Part shown: in pieces, positions 13,331 through 26,650 of the stretch
Position numbering within the stretch: the stretch's first letter is position 1
Layout of the letters: the number at the start of each line of letters is the position of its first letter
NCBI GenBank assembly: GCA_023974075.1
Contig: CM043800.1
Coordinates: 11,058,894 to 11,122,893 of the forward strand
Source: Chaenocephalus aceratus
Taxonomy: Eukaryota; Chordata; Actinopteri; Perciformes; Channichthyidae
Length of the DNA: 64,000 nt
Direction of reading: 5' to 3'
Notes under the pieces: generated by a model
The model's database searches: none
What the model was told of the DNA's origin: nothing
Seen by the model: the letters and a program-made list of their open reading frames with translations, nothing else
Program-made: the position numbers and the translations under genes

Positions 13331-13832
13331 TCAACATAGTACATGATAAAGGATATTAACATATTAACTTATGTACACACAGTTTAAACATACACATATC
13401 CACAGAAACACCTACTGGCAATGGAGATCTATTGCACCACCATCATGGACAACACTCAGTACAGGAAAACCCTTGCTGATACAATGTTCCACAACAGAAT
13501 CCACTATAAGGCTTTTTTCATAAGTGAAACATAAAGTGTGTATTTGCCTTGTCATTGGGAATTTAATGTGTTCTTCCTTGGCCCATACTACACCCTTCCA
13601 CCAAGTTTCATGAAAATTGAGCCACTAATTTGTACCGTAATGGTGCTGAAACAGACCAACAAAACCCAACAACATAACCATCATCATAAAACACTTATTA
13701 CTTGGTACTGGAAGATTTACTGGGTTGAAAGAGAGATCACCAGCTTCCTTTTTGAATAAGATGATTGATTTTGCACTTTGTCGGACATTTCCTTTAATAA
13801 TTCACTATAATTTAACGTTGTAAGCGTCTTAC

Positions 13833-13982
13833 CTCGGTCTTCTAAATATGAGGCCATATTGCTGGCAGGCCAGGCCCACAGTGGGGGTGTAGATGACGGG
13901 CATGAACCTCTCGATGTCTGACGTTAGCAGCCGGTAGAAGAGTTTCTCGTTGCGGTCCTGGAGCCCCATCAGAAATACATAT
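13833..13982 (-). CDS. me1: Malic enzyme coding exon 3
   Basis: This 150-bp exon encodes [20 protein letters not shown], then a [28 protein letters not shown] segment. It contains the highly conserved malic enzyme motif YTPTVG-ACQ, whose Tyr is the catalytic acid/base residue in characterised malic enzymes. The acceptor is tcttccag|A and the donor AG|GTAAGA; both ends are phase 2. The expected next exon, beginning GLFI and carrying the next conserved block, was not found in the remaining 13.8 kb, so intron 3 extends beyond the left edge. The exon is intact and looks functional. Confidence 0.94.
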
Positions 13983-16947
13983 CTGGAAGAGACAGGGTGG
14001 AAAACACAGCGTGTTATCTTTAACATCTTGAGGACTCAAACCTGCGGAACTGTGGTGAGGGGTTTATCTAAGTCAGATGTTGAGTCCTGCTTGTTTGTGT
14101 GAGATTAAAGGAACTGCCAAGACATACTTTAAAGAGAATTCATCTTAGCAAAGAAAGAGAAGCAATGATTAAGATCGAGAATGTCCATACATCGTAAAAC
14201 CCAGCAAAAGCAGTGAAGTTACCAAAGATAAACAAAAAGAAGAAAGAAACTGCTCACATATGAAACAATTACTTGAAAATGCCTATGTTTGCTTTTGTTC
14301 ATAATGCTTGGAAAAATACAAAGAATAGCCCTTCGGATATCCTACACATGCTCTTTGTTCTGTAGATTGAACGGGAACAGAGAGTTTGCATTTAACCCAA
14401 ATTAAACGGAGCTGGTCTGAAAGGGCTCTATTCCTAATCACAGAACTTTCCATAAGGCCAGGAGCACAAGGTGCCTCTTGTTGAGTGGATAAAAGGCTAT
14501 ACGTTAGGCCACAGCAGCTGCACAATACACCGTGGTGACAGTTGCTCTTGAGCCGTACTGTTTTCATATCAACGGACCGAATGAGTTTCTGCTAAATGCA
14601 ATTTATCACATGGAAGGTTTTTGTATGTTTTACTGGAGTTGAAATAAAGGAAGCCGTATATTGATTATTTGCTATGAGTTCAAGTGTATACCTGTTCCTA
14701 ATGTTTAATTGAGACGGTACATTTTCTTTGACTTATAAGCTTAACTCAAGGTCTGCTTCATAACTTTTTTTCAAAGGTTTCAACTGCTTTTCTACCGGGC
14801 TGATAGAGTTCACTGAGTTGGCAATTCACTGCAATTCAGAAAATGGGGGGTGCTTGTGAGAAACACATAAAAAAAACAATGGCAAAGAAACAAAGCCAGG
14901 CTACCTTTTTTAAATCAATTTATTAAATTGTCGAGAAATATTTTCTGTCTTGGTAATTTTTCAAGAAAAAAAGGCCAACCAGCTTCTTAAATGTGAGAAT
15001 TTGCTATTTTAACTTGTCTTACATGAGAATAAACTCAATTATTTGAGGTTTAAAGAAGTCAATTTAGACTTAAAGATATTGTGAAGGATATTTTGTTGAC
15101 ATTATGGACAAAATAGAATAAATATTTGAGAAAGTGTTTTTTGTTTGTTGCAGCCCTAGGTGAGATATTGTTTGGTTCCTAGTATACTAGGATATTATAT
15201 TACTTCATTAATCCAGTCTGGCATTTTTTTTGCATTACAGCAGCTACATTTGCAACATCAACAAGGACAAATATTTAAGACAAGATACAGGGAAACAGAC
15301 ATTAACATAACATCACAATCCCTTAAGAGAAAGACACTCAAGACCCTCTAACGCACATGTGATCTGGGATTAAACTCTGGATTTAATTTCAGGATTGACT
15401 CAACTAAAGATAATTTTCTCAGATTTTGGAAAGCTCCCTTCAAAGCAACACACTTTAGAAATGCATAATAATAAAAGTATTACTGCTTTTTATAGGCAGA
15501 GAAAAAGCCTGTTTCAAAAGTTTGAGTCCATAACCAGCTTGAATTGCTCCTCACTGACAATGTAGCTGCTATGACTCAGCAAAGAAAACTATAATTAAAT
15601 ACCCACATATAATCCTAACATATTACTGCAGTGTGCTGTTGTTTGATGTTTTGCTGGCAGACATTAAGGAAGATTTTTTAACCTTAATAGGCGTGAGCGC
15701 TACACACACCCAGGAAACAGGAATATTTACAGTACACAGGATCCATGCTGGTGTTTCCTTTAAAGTCCACCCACTGGAGCAGCCAGGACATAATCAATCT
15801 CTTTCTTCATCTATGTTAGCATGAGGGATCAAACGCTCATTCTAAGCCTGCTTTCAAATACATTACTGAGTATGGTTTCCTTTTGCTGTAGTATTTAATA
15901 AACTGCAGTGTTTCAGTTGGCAAAGTCTTTAAACATCCATCTCCTCTGTTGACGATACAGTCAATACAGTCACAGTAGGTATTCAAGTCACTCCATCTTC
16001 TAAGATCATAGAACTTTTTGCGGCGCTGTTTTCTAGGCAATCATTTCCCACAATAATTAGACAACACAGCAAATTCCACTGGAAAAGTTATCAGATTAAA
16101 ATAGAACAGGGTCATGGTTGTAAAAAGAATGCAGCATTCAGCAGTAAATACCAAATAAATATTTGGAGAAGGGGAACAGACTGTAAGTAAACACAGCAGG
16201 CTTGAGCAAAAGCAGGCAAATAGCAATCCTTAATCCACGAGACAAAAGCCCGAAGGTGGAACACTGGAGACAGATAGTCAGTGAAAGTCAAATTGCATGT
16301 TGATGTTGTGACGTTGCTATGGTGGGAAATGAAGCGGCATTTAATAAGCTGTCTAGTTCCTGTTGACCCAAAATACCCTCTCTCAAGCAACTCGCCCATC
16401 CTTGACATTAGGAGTGACAGCTGAAGGAACGGTTGACTGGAATGAGAAGTAGTTTCACACACAGATAATATTCAGCACTTTGCATATAATTGGAAACAGT
16501 AACACAGGCTACGAGTTCAGTTTGGTGCCTGATTTGATCAAGGAGTCCGGACTGAAATGTTAGCTAGTAGATTCATGACATAATGCTACTACTCCTACGT
16601 GTCTCATGAAGCGTGCAAAACTGAACTGAAGTTTTCCTTTGGTCGCTGTGGAGGTTATAAAAACACAGGGAGAACAGGGAGTAGACGGAGAAATGGGGGA
16701 AAAGTGTTGAGATTTGTTCCGTAAGATATATTATTTTAAGAGACGGACGAGATCTCTGAGGGCTGATCGCTAATGTTCCTCGCGTGTTACGAAGGCTTCC
16801 AGATGTATAGGCTCTCTCACTGTGCACAGAGGCAGGGGTAGTCTTCTCAAGAGTCCATTGAAATTCAACCCTACTGATTTGAAGCTGATAAAAAAGGTAC
16901 TAGGTTATGGTATTAAGTATAGGTTTCGCTCTGTGAATAAGCCTCAC
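13983..16947 (-). other. me1 intron 2 (about 3.0 kb)
   Basis: Intron between exon 2 donor GTGAGG and exon 3 acceptor TTCCAG. I see no repeat I can name and no second gene. Short open frames of 60-116 codons on both strands (for example 15837-16040 and 16112-16462) lack recognisable motifs or splice context and look like chance. Confidence 0.85.
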
Positions 16948-17081
16948 CTGTCCAAGTCGTCCCTCTTCATTTCGTAGTTCTTGAGCACCCGGAGCAGCTG
17001 GACGTCCTGGCTGTTGAAGCACGGAGGCAGCAGGCCATGGATCCCCAGCTGGTGACGCTCCTCCAGGGAGAAGGCCAAGTC
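16948..17081 (-). CDS. me1: Malic enzyme coding exon 2
   Basis: This 134-bp exon encodes 44 residues plus two bases. It starts DLAFSLEERHQLGIHGLLPP, continues through a CFNSQDVQLLRVLKNYE stretch and ends DDLD plus AG. It is preceded by a pyrimidine-rich acceptor (tgtttgcag on the minus strand) and followed by donor GTGAGG. The phase-2 end completes an Arg codon with the first base of exon 3. The residues match the N-terminal helical domain of vertebrate malic enzymes; the LLRVLKNYE segment looks closer to ME1 than to ME2, which has a distinct RFHRNLKK-type sequence here. No stop or frameshift is present. Confidence 0.93.
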
Positions 17082-17379
17082 CTGCAAACACACACATTGG
17101 TCAGCTCGCCCACTCTGTTCTGATGAGTCAACCACCGTTACAGCGGAACATGATTATGTGTTACAATGGCGTTTGTTAGCAACCAGAAAATGACACCAGC
17201 AATGACAAACAGATGAGAATGCTGCGTGGGGTCTGCCGTGTTGGCGGGACGTTGCGCGGCTCGCTGTTGTGAGGAGCGGACAGTGTGAGCTGGATTACTG
17301 GTGTTGATTCCTGGTTGCTGCGTGGGGTCTGCGAGACAGCGAGACATCGCGAAACTCAGCCTGAACTCAACCTGAGCAC

Positions 17380-18090
17380 CAGCGACGTGCAGTCAGGGGA
17401 GGCAGGGGAGGCAAGCCAGTTACTGTGGGGTGAGGTGAGGCACAGATGAGATCTACCTCACCTCAGAATGCATCACCCCACAGAAACTGTCTGGAAAGCG
17501 GGCCCTAAGCGCATGCCTACACCATCTCACTGTATGTCACCAATGTAATGTTTGTCGATCCCTTTATTCTCACCATCCATTGTCTCTAAATAACTTATTT
17601 CACGTATGATATTTAGGCTCGCTGGTCTCATCATACAACGGCAATGAAAAAAGCACCAGGGGAGGCAGCCATAACCTCTGCCGCACTGAAGGGGGCGCAA
17701 GTGAGCCCACAGGTTCTTGTTGCTACTGTTATTCTACGCAGAGACGGTAGACGCAAACAACAAACTAGACTTTTTAAACTAGAGGAAGATAAGGAGGACT
17801 TTTACAAAAAAGTAATAGAGATTGTTGTCCAGAAGGATAGCATGGACTTCAAGTCAAGGTAAGACCCCACTTGTAATGAAAATGGGATCTTACTAAGAAA
17901 GAACAATCCAATATTTAGATTTTGGGTATCCTTTTGTTGAAAGGTCTGTTTAAAATGAATCGAAGCATCAGACTAAAAAAGCTTTTGAAAATAACCGAAT
18001 ATTTCGATTATGGTCAAAATATGATATTTGTAAATCTGACTCTGAAAGAGTCAGTGCCTCACCAGCCATGAACCTCACCGCACGTCACTG
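17380..18090 (+). mobile_element. Complete non-autonomous hAT element with 8-bp target duplication
   Basis: This 711-bp element starts CAGCGACGTGCAGT and ends CGCACGTCACTG, so the termini are inverted CAG(C/T)GACGTGC. It is flanked on both sides by the identical octamer CTGAGCAC (17372-17379 and 18091-18098). An 8-bp duplication and CAG..CTG ends define the hAT superfamily. It contains a 72-codon frame at 17644-17862 without a recognisable domain; I do not call a gene. The right half (17766-18083) is related to 62766-63105 within another hAT. It lies 0.3 kb from exon 2. Confidence 0.88.
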
Positions 18091-20414
18091 CTGAGCACCA
18101 TGGATGCGGGAAGGGGGGGTGCTGAGGGGGCTGCAGCACCCCATCTGCGAGGCTCCACTAGCACCCGTGTGACTTGTGCAGATCGTTTACATGCAGAAAA
18201 AGCTACATAACACAAGGGGACGGGTAATAACCGGAAAAGCATGTCATGGGACCTTTAAGCTGCCAGGAAAGACTCCAAAGAGATTTAAAAATAGTGCACA
18301 TTCATTTAAATTAAAACAGCTTCCTGACAACTAAAGCAGATAATGTGTTGGCACTTCCTTGACTCTTATAATAAAGGAGTATCAGTCCTCTTATGTAATA
18401 ACCATCAAGTTGACTTAATCTTGAATCTGATGTTGAGTAAAAGGCTCACCTCGACTATTCATCGTTGATTTCCGTGTACTTTGGTTTGTTAAAACCATAA
18501 TAGAGTAAAATTCACAAAGTGACATCATTTCTTCCTGCTTGTAAAGCAATCGTAATCATGATCGATGGTGGTTGCACTCCTGGTATTTACCCTCTTTGAC
18601 AACTCTGCTTGAACTTTGAACAATTGCATTTTGAGGAAAACATTCACCAATCATCTCTGTTCAAACATTCCTGAGTGATGAGAGAGGTGGTGTGTGTTCA
18701 GAGGGACCGCTGATGGCTCACTCTCTGCTGCGATGTCCACTTTCACCAAAACACATCCGCAAAAACACACAACAAGGTCAAGGTTAATAACCTGCTCCAC
18801 CTTAACTTTGGCTTTCATCCTTACTTGCCCCTGACCTCGGAGCGGGAAAATTGAAAAACATGCACACGTTGAGTGTCGAGGCCTTAAACCTCAACATTCT
18901 GACCTCTGACTGTGGAGGAAACAATGATCTCACTCACGAGGAGATTTGTCCCTAAATCACCCACAACAAGCACAGTTCTAAAATGGGAACAGCAATCTCT
19001 ACTATTCTCCTCAAGTGAGGCATGATACAGTAGGCATTTTGATTTCCCCGGAGTCCTTAAAAGACCAGAAACCTTCGGCTCAACTTGCCAGCTATTGTTG
19101 CTAACTGCTAATACTGAAACAAAGCTGCTCTGGCATCTGTGATTTGGATCTAATCCATGGATGCTTACACTGGTCACCACAGTTTACAGCCTGTCCAAGC
19201 CACCAGCACTTTCTGCGTATCTGGTTGTGTTACAGCAGCTCTGAGGTTTAAAAGATGTGCTTGATCACACGAAACAGGCTGTTTATGGGAAGTAAACGAG
19301 GATACGGAATACGGCATTTGGAATTTAATTTGACGTCAGAGGAAGCATCAGCGCTGACCACAAACACGCATTATTCTGACACTTTGTCAAAAAGCATGCT
19401 GCTTTCTCACTGTTGGTTTTAGATAGGATCTCAGTGGTTCTGGACCCATAACAACGTAGATAGTATTGCAAAAGAAATAAGCAAATGTGCAGCATTTCCT
19501 TTTTGGCAAAACATCTAAAGAAATTGTGTTAACATAATGTCGACAAGCTATCAGGAAATAATGTATGTCATTTCATGAGTTAAAACAGAACATGCACACA
19601 TCAGTTCCCGCAAACAATGTTAGTTGTCAGTACTAAATCATCTGAGCATGACAAAAAACAGGCCATTGGTTATTTCAGACACCGAAGTACGTGTCCTGGG
19701 CTCAATGCAGTCTGTACTTAAAGGACCTCAAATAGACAGAAGCAGCTCTGAATTACAACCTTCCCCAATTATCCAGCTGCCTACTTCATACTCTGTGTGC
19801 GTTCGGGAAACGCAGCCCACGATGCACCACTGCTCTGTCTGACCATGGGAGAGAAAGAGAAAGGAGTCTTCAAATACACGAGGCTATAAAACAAGATGTG
19901 TTCCTCACACAGGCTCACGCTGCTCTTTCATTAGCTGAGATACACTCAGAGTGGCACGTACTGGACTACAATTCTGCTTCTTTTACTGTTTTGGTGAGAG
20001 AAGTGGCTGTTCCTGACGCAACTCACAATTAAATACTGAAAGAAGGGTCTCAATAAAACGTAGAAAGAGATTGCACAGATCAACAAAATGTATTTAGAGT
20101 ATTAAAGTAAACGTATTCCTAGGGTTGGGTCAAATCTCCTTAAAGTGTGTCAGCTACTGAATGGCAGTAGTTGTAATTGCTAAAATAATCCATATTTTTA
20201 CATGTATGGAATACTTTTAATTACTTAAATCAAACATTGCAGCTACAAAAAGGTGAATTCCACAAATATATTTGTAACTTTTTCAATGCAAATAAAATGC
20301 ACTTTACATTTTCAGCCATTACAAAACAGTACTGGCACAAACTACTGGTGTACTGTGTGTATTAGTGCCAACAACTACGGTGGCCAACAGGTGCAAACAC
20401 ACTACAACGGCCTC

Positions 20415-20448
<34 letters not shown>
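20415..20448. repeat. (AAT)11 microsatellite
   Basis: Eleven AAT units. Confidence 0.97.
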
Positions 20449-22238
20449 GGAGCTGCAGCTTCAGAAGCAAATGTATATACAAAAATGTGTCAAAACACAT
20501 GCAAATGAAGAAACATCTTCACCAACTTGACAACACATTCGCAGCTTTTAGAAAACATTCACCAACTTCACGAAACATGCACATGGTCTACTAAAAGCGC
20601 TGCATAAACGAAAACCAACCAAATAGTGATGCGAACAGCTGGGAACACACGTGTTGACATTTGGGGATTATAAAGTTGGCCAATTGTCACCGTTGGCATA
20701 GGAAGCTTGTTCAATAATTGTGTTTTGTCAGTATATTTGAAATGACTAGGCTAGCTAGGATAGCTAGCTAGCAGATCTGCAATAATATTGTTAGGAATCA
20801 TGTGATCACATTGTTAAAATAAGCCATAAAACTTACATTTTAGGTAAGTTTCCAGTGGAAATGTAAACAGATGTTATCAAATGTTTATGTTATCAAAATG
20901 TATATCAGGTAGTCCTTGTCAATGTTACTATAATCAAATTGCACATTTGTACCTCCGCCAAGTAGGTTTGGCTCCATTCATTGAACTTGGTGGAAGGATG
21001 AAGCTTGGGCCAATCAGGAATCTATTTAAATGAACATGCAATGGAATAAATGGAAGTATTTAAATACAGTGTTTATCTACTTAGTGTCTTCTTAACACTA
21101 CTTGATACCACTCTCACAAAAGATTGAACTTCTTACGGATGAACACACACATTCACACAGAGCTCTATAATTAGCTGATACGTTGCTACCGTTTTACTAC
21201 TTTCCACATTGACACCACTTTAACATACTGTAAAGTTGTGAAATCCACTGTCTGCCCTTTTCTCTGCCTTTTTGTTCCAAAACTAAAAGCTTTCTTCTTC
21301 CAATCCTGCAGCTTCCTTAAGATGTTTAAGTTCAGTTCATTAAGTCATACCTCATAAAGGAGGGAGGGGTGGGAATATGGCTGGAGGAGGCTTTGTTCTG
21401 TTTTGAGGGCTTGTTGCATTTATATTCAAAATGAAATTACTTGAAAACAAATATGGTCATATATCAAAATCCCAAGAGGGTCCGTGACATTGTGTTGTTA
21501 GTCAGAAAAGGGTAAATTAATTGATCAATAAATTAACTTCATATCAGTCTAAAGAAGAAGAAAAAAAACGGCCAGTCAGCGTGGATAAAAAGACCCATGA
21601 AAGCGGCTACGCCTAATTAAGAATAATTACCCTCACACTCAGTGAGATCTCAAAGGCTGCCAGTGTCACATGTGAAATAGATACCATCCATAGTCTTGGG
21701 CCCAAAATGACCCATTAACATCCCCCACAAAGAGGCAGACATGTTGGCCGTGCAGAGGGGAAACCCTGGCCTGTAGACTGACTTTATGACTAGATGCGGC
21801 TGGTTGGGTCGGGGCCGGGCACTGGTGATGGAGGGAGAAAAGGCGGGGGTTTCATGGGGAAAAAGATTAGCGTGCACGGTTCGAAGAATTTGGTTTGGAA
21901 AGCGTGGGAACTGTCTACGCCAGTTTTTACGTTTTTCTGACTTTTGACTTGATTGTTGCCTTTGCGACGGCCTTGTCCTCAGCATGTAAATAGAGCTGCC
22001 AATCTCTTTAATCTCAAGGTCCTGCCTGTTGGACACTTTCGATCAAACGTGTCCGTCAGACGGCCTTCTTAAAAGGCATGAAGAAAGGCCAATTTCTCAA
22101 CATAAGCCAGGGTAAATACACAGCAGTGGTGACTGAACTTTCATTTTATTCTTGAAATGTTAAGACACAACAAGAATATCTAAAGCAGGGCATTTAAGAG
22201 TAGGCCCAACACATGGATTGTATACAGCTTAAGCCTTA

Positions 22239-23041
22239 CAGTGTTTCCCCTACCATTGTCTTGGAGGGGAAATTCAAGGTGTTTGAAAAAAAGAAAAGAA
22301 TTATTATTATTTTTTTTTAATTCGTACGTATCATGTATGTATATATCAATCAATCAATGTTTATTTATATAGCCCAATATCACAAATGTTACATTTGTCT
22401 CAGTGGTCTTCACAGTGTGTACAGAATATCAGTATGACAATACGACACCCTCTGTCCTTAGACCCTCACATCGTACAAGGAAAAACTTCCAGAGAAAACC
22501 CACAGTTTAAAGGGAACATGGGAGAAACCTCAGGGAGAGCAACAGAGGAGGGATCCCTCTCCCAGGACGGACAGACGTGCAATAGATGCCGTGTGTAAAT
22601 TGAAAAGATATACATTTGCAACATAGGTAGACCAAATGTTTGGAAATGCATGTGTCTATAATAAGTAGATTAATCCACGAGGATGTCAGCAATCTTGTGG
22701 GAGCCATCAGGGAAGTAGTATGGTGAGTCAGGCAGGACCGCAGGGACAGGTTCAGCCAGTCTCTGTATAGCACCAAATTGCAACTAATCTATATCTACTG
22801 TTACTTTTCACATTGAAAATGTGCTCTTTTATTAAATAAACTAAACGCTTTCATTTTAAGTTGTGAGTTTAGTGTTTTTGACCCTAAGAAACACTGATGC
22901 ATTAATCAATAACAATAATCCAAAGCTCCTCTCTCTGCTCCAGAGGATTAAAAAAAATATATATCCCAATGACAACCCTCCCCCGCTCAGGCAGCACCCC
23001 CCCCCCCCCCCCCAAAGCAGTAAACCTATAGGGAAACACTG
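22239..23041 (+). mobile_element. hAT-type MITE containing a LINE end
   Basis: The ends are CAGTGTTTCCCCTA on the left and TAGGGAAACACTG on the right. The flanks (AAGCCTTA and GCCTAGAT) share only GCCT-A, so an exact 8-bp duplication is not preserved. A run of 17 C (22997-23013) lies near the right end. The span is interrupted by the LINE-type 3' end at 22347-22795, so the original element was about 350 bp. Confidence 0.65.
22347..22795 (-). mobile_element. 3' end of a non-LTR retrotransposon nested in a hAT
   Basis: Starts on the plus strand with TCAATCAATCAATG followed by TTTATTTATATAGCCCAATATC, then ACACCCTCTGTCCTTAGACC and GAGCAACAGAGGAGGGATCC. I recognise this wording as an abundant percomorph repeat. 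Read on the minus strand it ends in an (ATTG)n tail, as for a LINE 3' UTR. No reverse transcriptase frame is left, and the clade is not determined. Confidence 0.6.
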
Positions 23042-24639
23042 GCCTAGATTCATAATTGTTGTATCATTATGTTAAGATTTCAGCCTTAGGTGAGGGAATA
23101 TTGGATAACTCATTGTATCAGTCCATAATTAAGAAAATACTTTCAGCGATAAACAGCCATTAAATAAATGTGAAATGTTATTAGCAATTCATCTGAATAT
23201 GGATGGTATATGAACCCTAAGTTTCATTAGAATATAGATAGAAATAAAGCTAGAAATGTTAGTGTTTGTAAGTGTTGTTTTAATAGAGATATTTGGCCTT
23301 TAACTACATTTATTGTGAAATGTTATACATTAACACCAATAAGTTTAATATCTTTAACTGATATATCAGCATTACAAATTCCAAGTTGTGTATTGTGTAT
23401 GTTTTCTTTCCACTAGTCTGAAAGAAGACAATAATTGGAATAATAGTCCAAACTTTTAAAATAAACCAGTGCATGAACAGTGAATACATTTGTGTGTAAC
23501 TACAGTAGGAAGTGTGAACGTAAATTAGCCAAACATGAAAACAGATTAGTCAGATATTAACAACCATGATAGAACAGCAACATTTTCCTTCACTGTATGT
23601 ATTGGTTTAAATTATTCTAAACCAAAGTACAGTGTCAAACATACACACCCAACAAACTTAAATCTAAAACACAACTCACAAAGCATTCCCATGTGTGTTT
23701 GTCTGAAAGCAGGTTTTGAAGCTCGTCTGCTGTAATGCCTGCTGTCTGTCCTCTCAGGAGCCTGACAGGGCTGGGCAGGATAAACCCTAGAGAGCTTCCA
23801 CATGTCCCTGACCACATCTGAAGTGCCCGCACCCTGTGCCAACACATGTGATGCCCGCAGCCCCATGTTCTAGAAGCCGTGGTAACAACCCAAACCTGCA
23901 ATCTAGCCACTGGCCAGTGCCCCCCCCTTAACCTCGGACTGGTGCCATGCCCACCCCAAAGCCTTCAGCGGAGAGGAAACAGATCATTAGTTCACCAGAT
24001 ACACAAACAAGAAAGATTAAAGTACTGGTTCTTTGGATCTGATTAAATGAATTTCAGTGCTCCCTGGGAGTTCAAAGGGTGGGTCCGTCGCGACTTTCAA
24101 GCGTTACGTTTCTGAGATTCAAACACTCTGCCACCTCAACCTTTTCATTTCCATCCACCACAACCACTGCGGAGCCACTCCCTCCATTACAGTGAGGCTT
24201 TGCCCGACCTCAGTGCCACTGCATGGGTTAGTTTACCCACAGGAGAAGGATCCTTATCACAACATTAACACAGATCTGAAACTTTATCACATACTTTTCT
24301 TCTTTGAAGTTACATACTTCAATTTCTAGAATCTGATTCAGCTTCTTTCACCAAGTCCATATTTTCTTTAGCCATTATGTTAATCCACCATTCGATAAGA
24401 TTGTAAAGCACACAAACCTTGATTATAATAAGGAGAAATAGGAAGGGTGTATTTCAAGCTTGTTATGTAAATAAGTCATTGGGCTTTTTTCTTATCAACT
24501 AAGATATGTTAGAACATGTTTCCAACTTTAATTGACTGAATTTATTTGAAAAGTGTTCTTATTAACTCATGAATACTACTGTAATGTATATTTACATTTA
24601 TATTTAAGAAATACAATATAAGAAAAGCACAAGTTTCAT

Positions 24640-24741
24640 TTGTGGGCCATATTCCATTATACTTTTTGAATTTGCTGAGGGCCAATTCAAAGTGGTCCAC
24701 GGGCCGCATTTGGCCCCCGGCCCGTAGTTTGGACTCCCCTG
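24640..24741 (-). mobile_element. hAT terminal fragment
   Basis: On the minus strand it starts CAGGGGAGTCCAAACTACGG, then GGGGCCAAATGCGGCCCGTGG, the recognised terminus of a large hAT family. The other terminus was not found nearby, so this is a fragment or solo end. Confidence 0.6.
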
Positions 24742-26114
24742 CTCTAAAGACTTGTTATGCTTGTGGAAAAAACATTGAAAAATCAACGGTGTCCAAAAAA
24801 CTTTAACATTGGATAAATGTTTTTATTAGTGCGTAAAGGGAAAAGTACAATGTGAGATAGCATTCTAAAACGTGCCACAATTCTGGACAGCTTTGCCATG
24901 CAAAGACATTACAGAAGACTTACAGCTAATGTTGTACTGCAATGGGTGAGCCTTAGGACTACGCGGATGCAGAGCATGTCATCTTATTTGATAAAATGGA
25001 CGATTGTGTCAATGTGCTGACAAAAAAAAATGACACGAAAAACTAAAACCCATAAAAGCCTTCCTACATTCTGTGTAAACTTTAAAATGATGTAATTTCA
25101 CACAGAAGCCATGATTAATTCAGCTTGTAGAATTCCCAGATAAAGCAAGCTCTCAGTCCTCCCCCTTAACACACAAAACCCACTTCCAAATAAAAAGCCG
25201 CTCCTTTTTTTCCTGTGTGTTGTCTGAGCTGCGGCTTCAATGGAAATGGCCTCTGCTCCAGGAGAAACAACCCCCATTGAGAGAGACCTGAGCCTAACAC
25301 GATAGGGAGGCCTTTCTCCCCATTGAGCCTCTCTCAACCGCAGTCGCCGATCAGACACTGAGACAAAAGCCCACAGGCCTTTGACAGGGAGAGGGCTCAA
25401 ATGTTTGGCACTGAGATACGACCTGGCAGAGATGTGTGTGGCCACAGAGCCCTTCTCTATTCAGCGCTGTGTGGGAGAGGGTGGGCTTTCTGTTCACGAG
25501 AGGCAGAGACAACAAGAGACGGCCTTCTTGTATGACTTGTTTATCAGTAAAACCACTTGCTGAAAGTGATGTATACCCGATCTCAACCCTGCTTCCCCTC
25601 GTGTATCTGCCCTGCATTCATGTTGCATTGTGCCACAACCGCTTTGTTTTATGAAGTGTTTGTGAAAGACTTAATGATTCAGGTAAAGTCAACAATATTT
25701 ATAGGTCATTTAAAAACAAAATGTTCTCTGTTTCATGAGGTGAAAACAGAACAAAGAAAAGGAAAGTAGGCAAGAGCGTTACAGTAAAAGCACTGCAGGT
25801 GAACCACATCAGTCGCACCTAAAAGCAATAATGAGTTTAAAAGGTGTGAACAGGGGTATTTAATCCTCATATTACACACAGGAAATAAGAGCTGCCAAGC
25901 TTGAAATTCTGGGTCCTTAGTAAAGTTGAGGTTAAGTTAAATAAAGTCAAATGCAATTATAACTCAAGTTAACTTGTGCTCCTTACTTCAGGTCTGTACT
26001 GCCAAACCCACACACTTCTCCCACAAGCTTAAGCAACAAAGTTGACTTCTGCTAAAAGTATATCTGTTCTCATGAAAACAATTGAATATCAAGTCATTCA
26101 ACGTCTTCTCTGCC

Positions 26115-26650
26115 TTTGAGTGAGATTATAACGGACTCTTCCCAGAACAGAAGAAGCTATGATAGATCTATAAGAACTCTATCCAAAGAGAGGTGGTTTA
26201 GGCCAGTGAACTTTTCAAGTCCCAACTCCTCAGAATATTCAGGTTGCTGTTTGGTGGGACAAAGGAGATCAATAGACGGACAGAAGTCGCACGGTTTCTC
26301 TGTAAATGGAAATTGTATTGAACCTAACTCCTAATGTTCAGAAGGTCAACACCCGTAAAGTGAAAGGAGATTCAACAAGAGAGAGAAGGACAGATGTCGT
26401 GTCTCAATCCAGATACTAATTCTTAGTATACTTCTATGAAGTACACTGTGAACACTTGTGCAGTGTCTAAACGTTGAGCATGTAGAGTTAGACTGCCCTC
26501 ACAGGAAGTGACGATCACTGCTGCTGGTGTACCTGCTGCAAGCCTGCTATCAATATAGTAAGTCAAAGTGTGAAGGTACTAAATGTTCCACTTGGACAGT
26601 ACAGAGTGGAACACATTGTGCTGGAATTCAAATGTAGAAACCCTTATGCG
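26115..26650 (+). repeat. Dispersed repeat R, unsplit copy
   Basis: Contains CCCAGAACAGAAGAAGC, then CTCTATCCA-AGAG and TTAGGCCAGTG, and after them GTGAACACTTGTGCAGTGTCTAA and CTGCCCTCACAGGAAGTGACG. The same blocks in the same order recur at 28690-29007 and continue at 30385-30735, where about 1.4 kb has been inserted. No coding potential was recognised. The right part resembles a fish MITE. Confidence 0.6.

Noticed and set aside
17221..17334. Direct repeat GCTGCGTGGGGTCTGC at 17221 and 17319
   Set aside because: Two short units only; no element or function can be argued.
18110..18260. Possible MITE end (CATGTCATGGGACCTTTAA)
   Set aside because: Only one terminus seen and the partner terminus is missing; too little to annotate.
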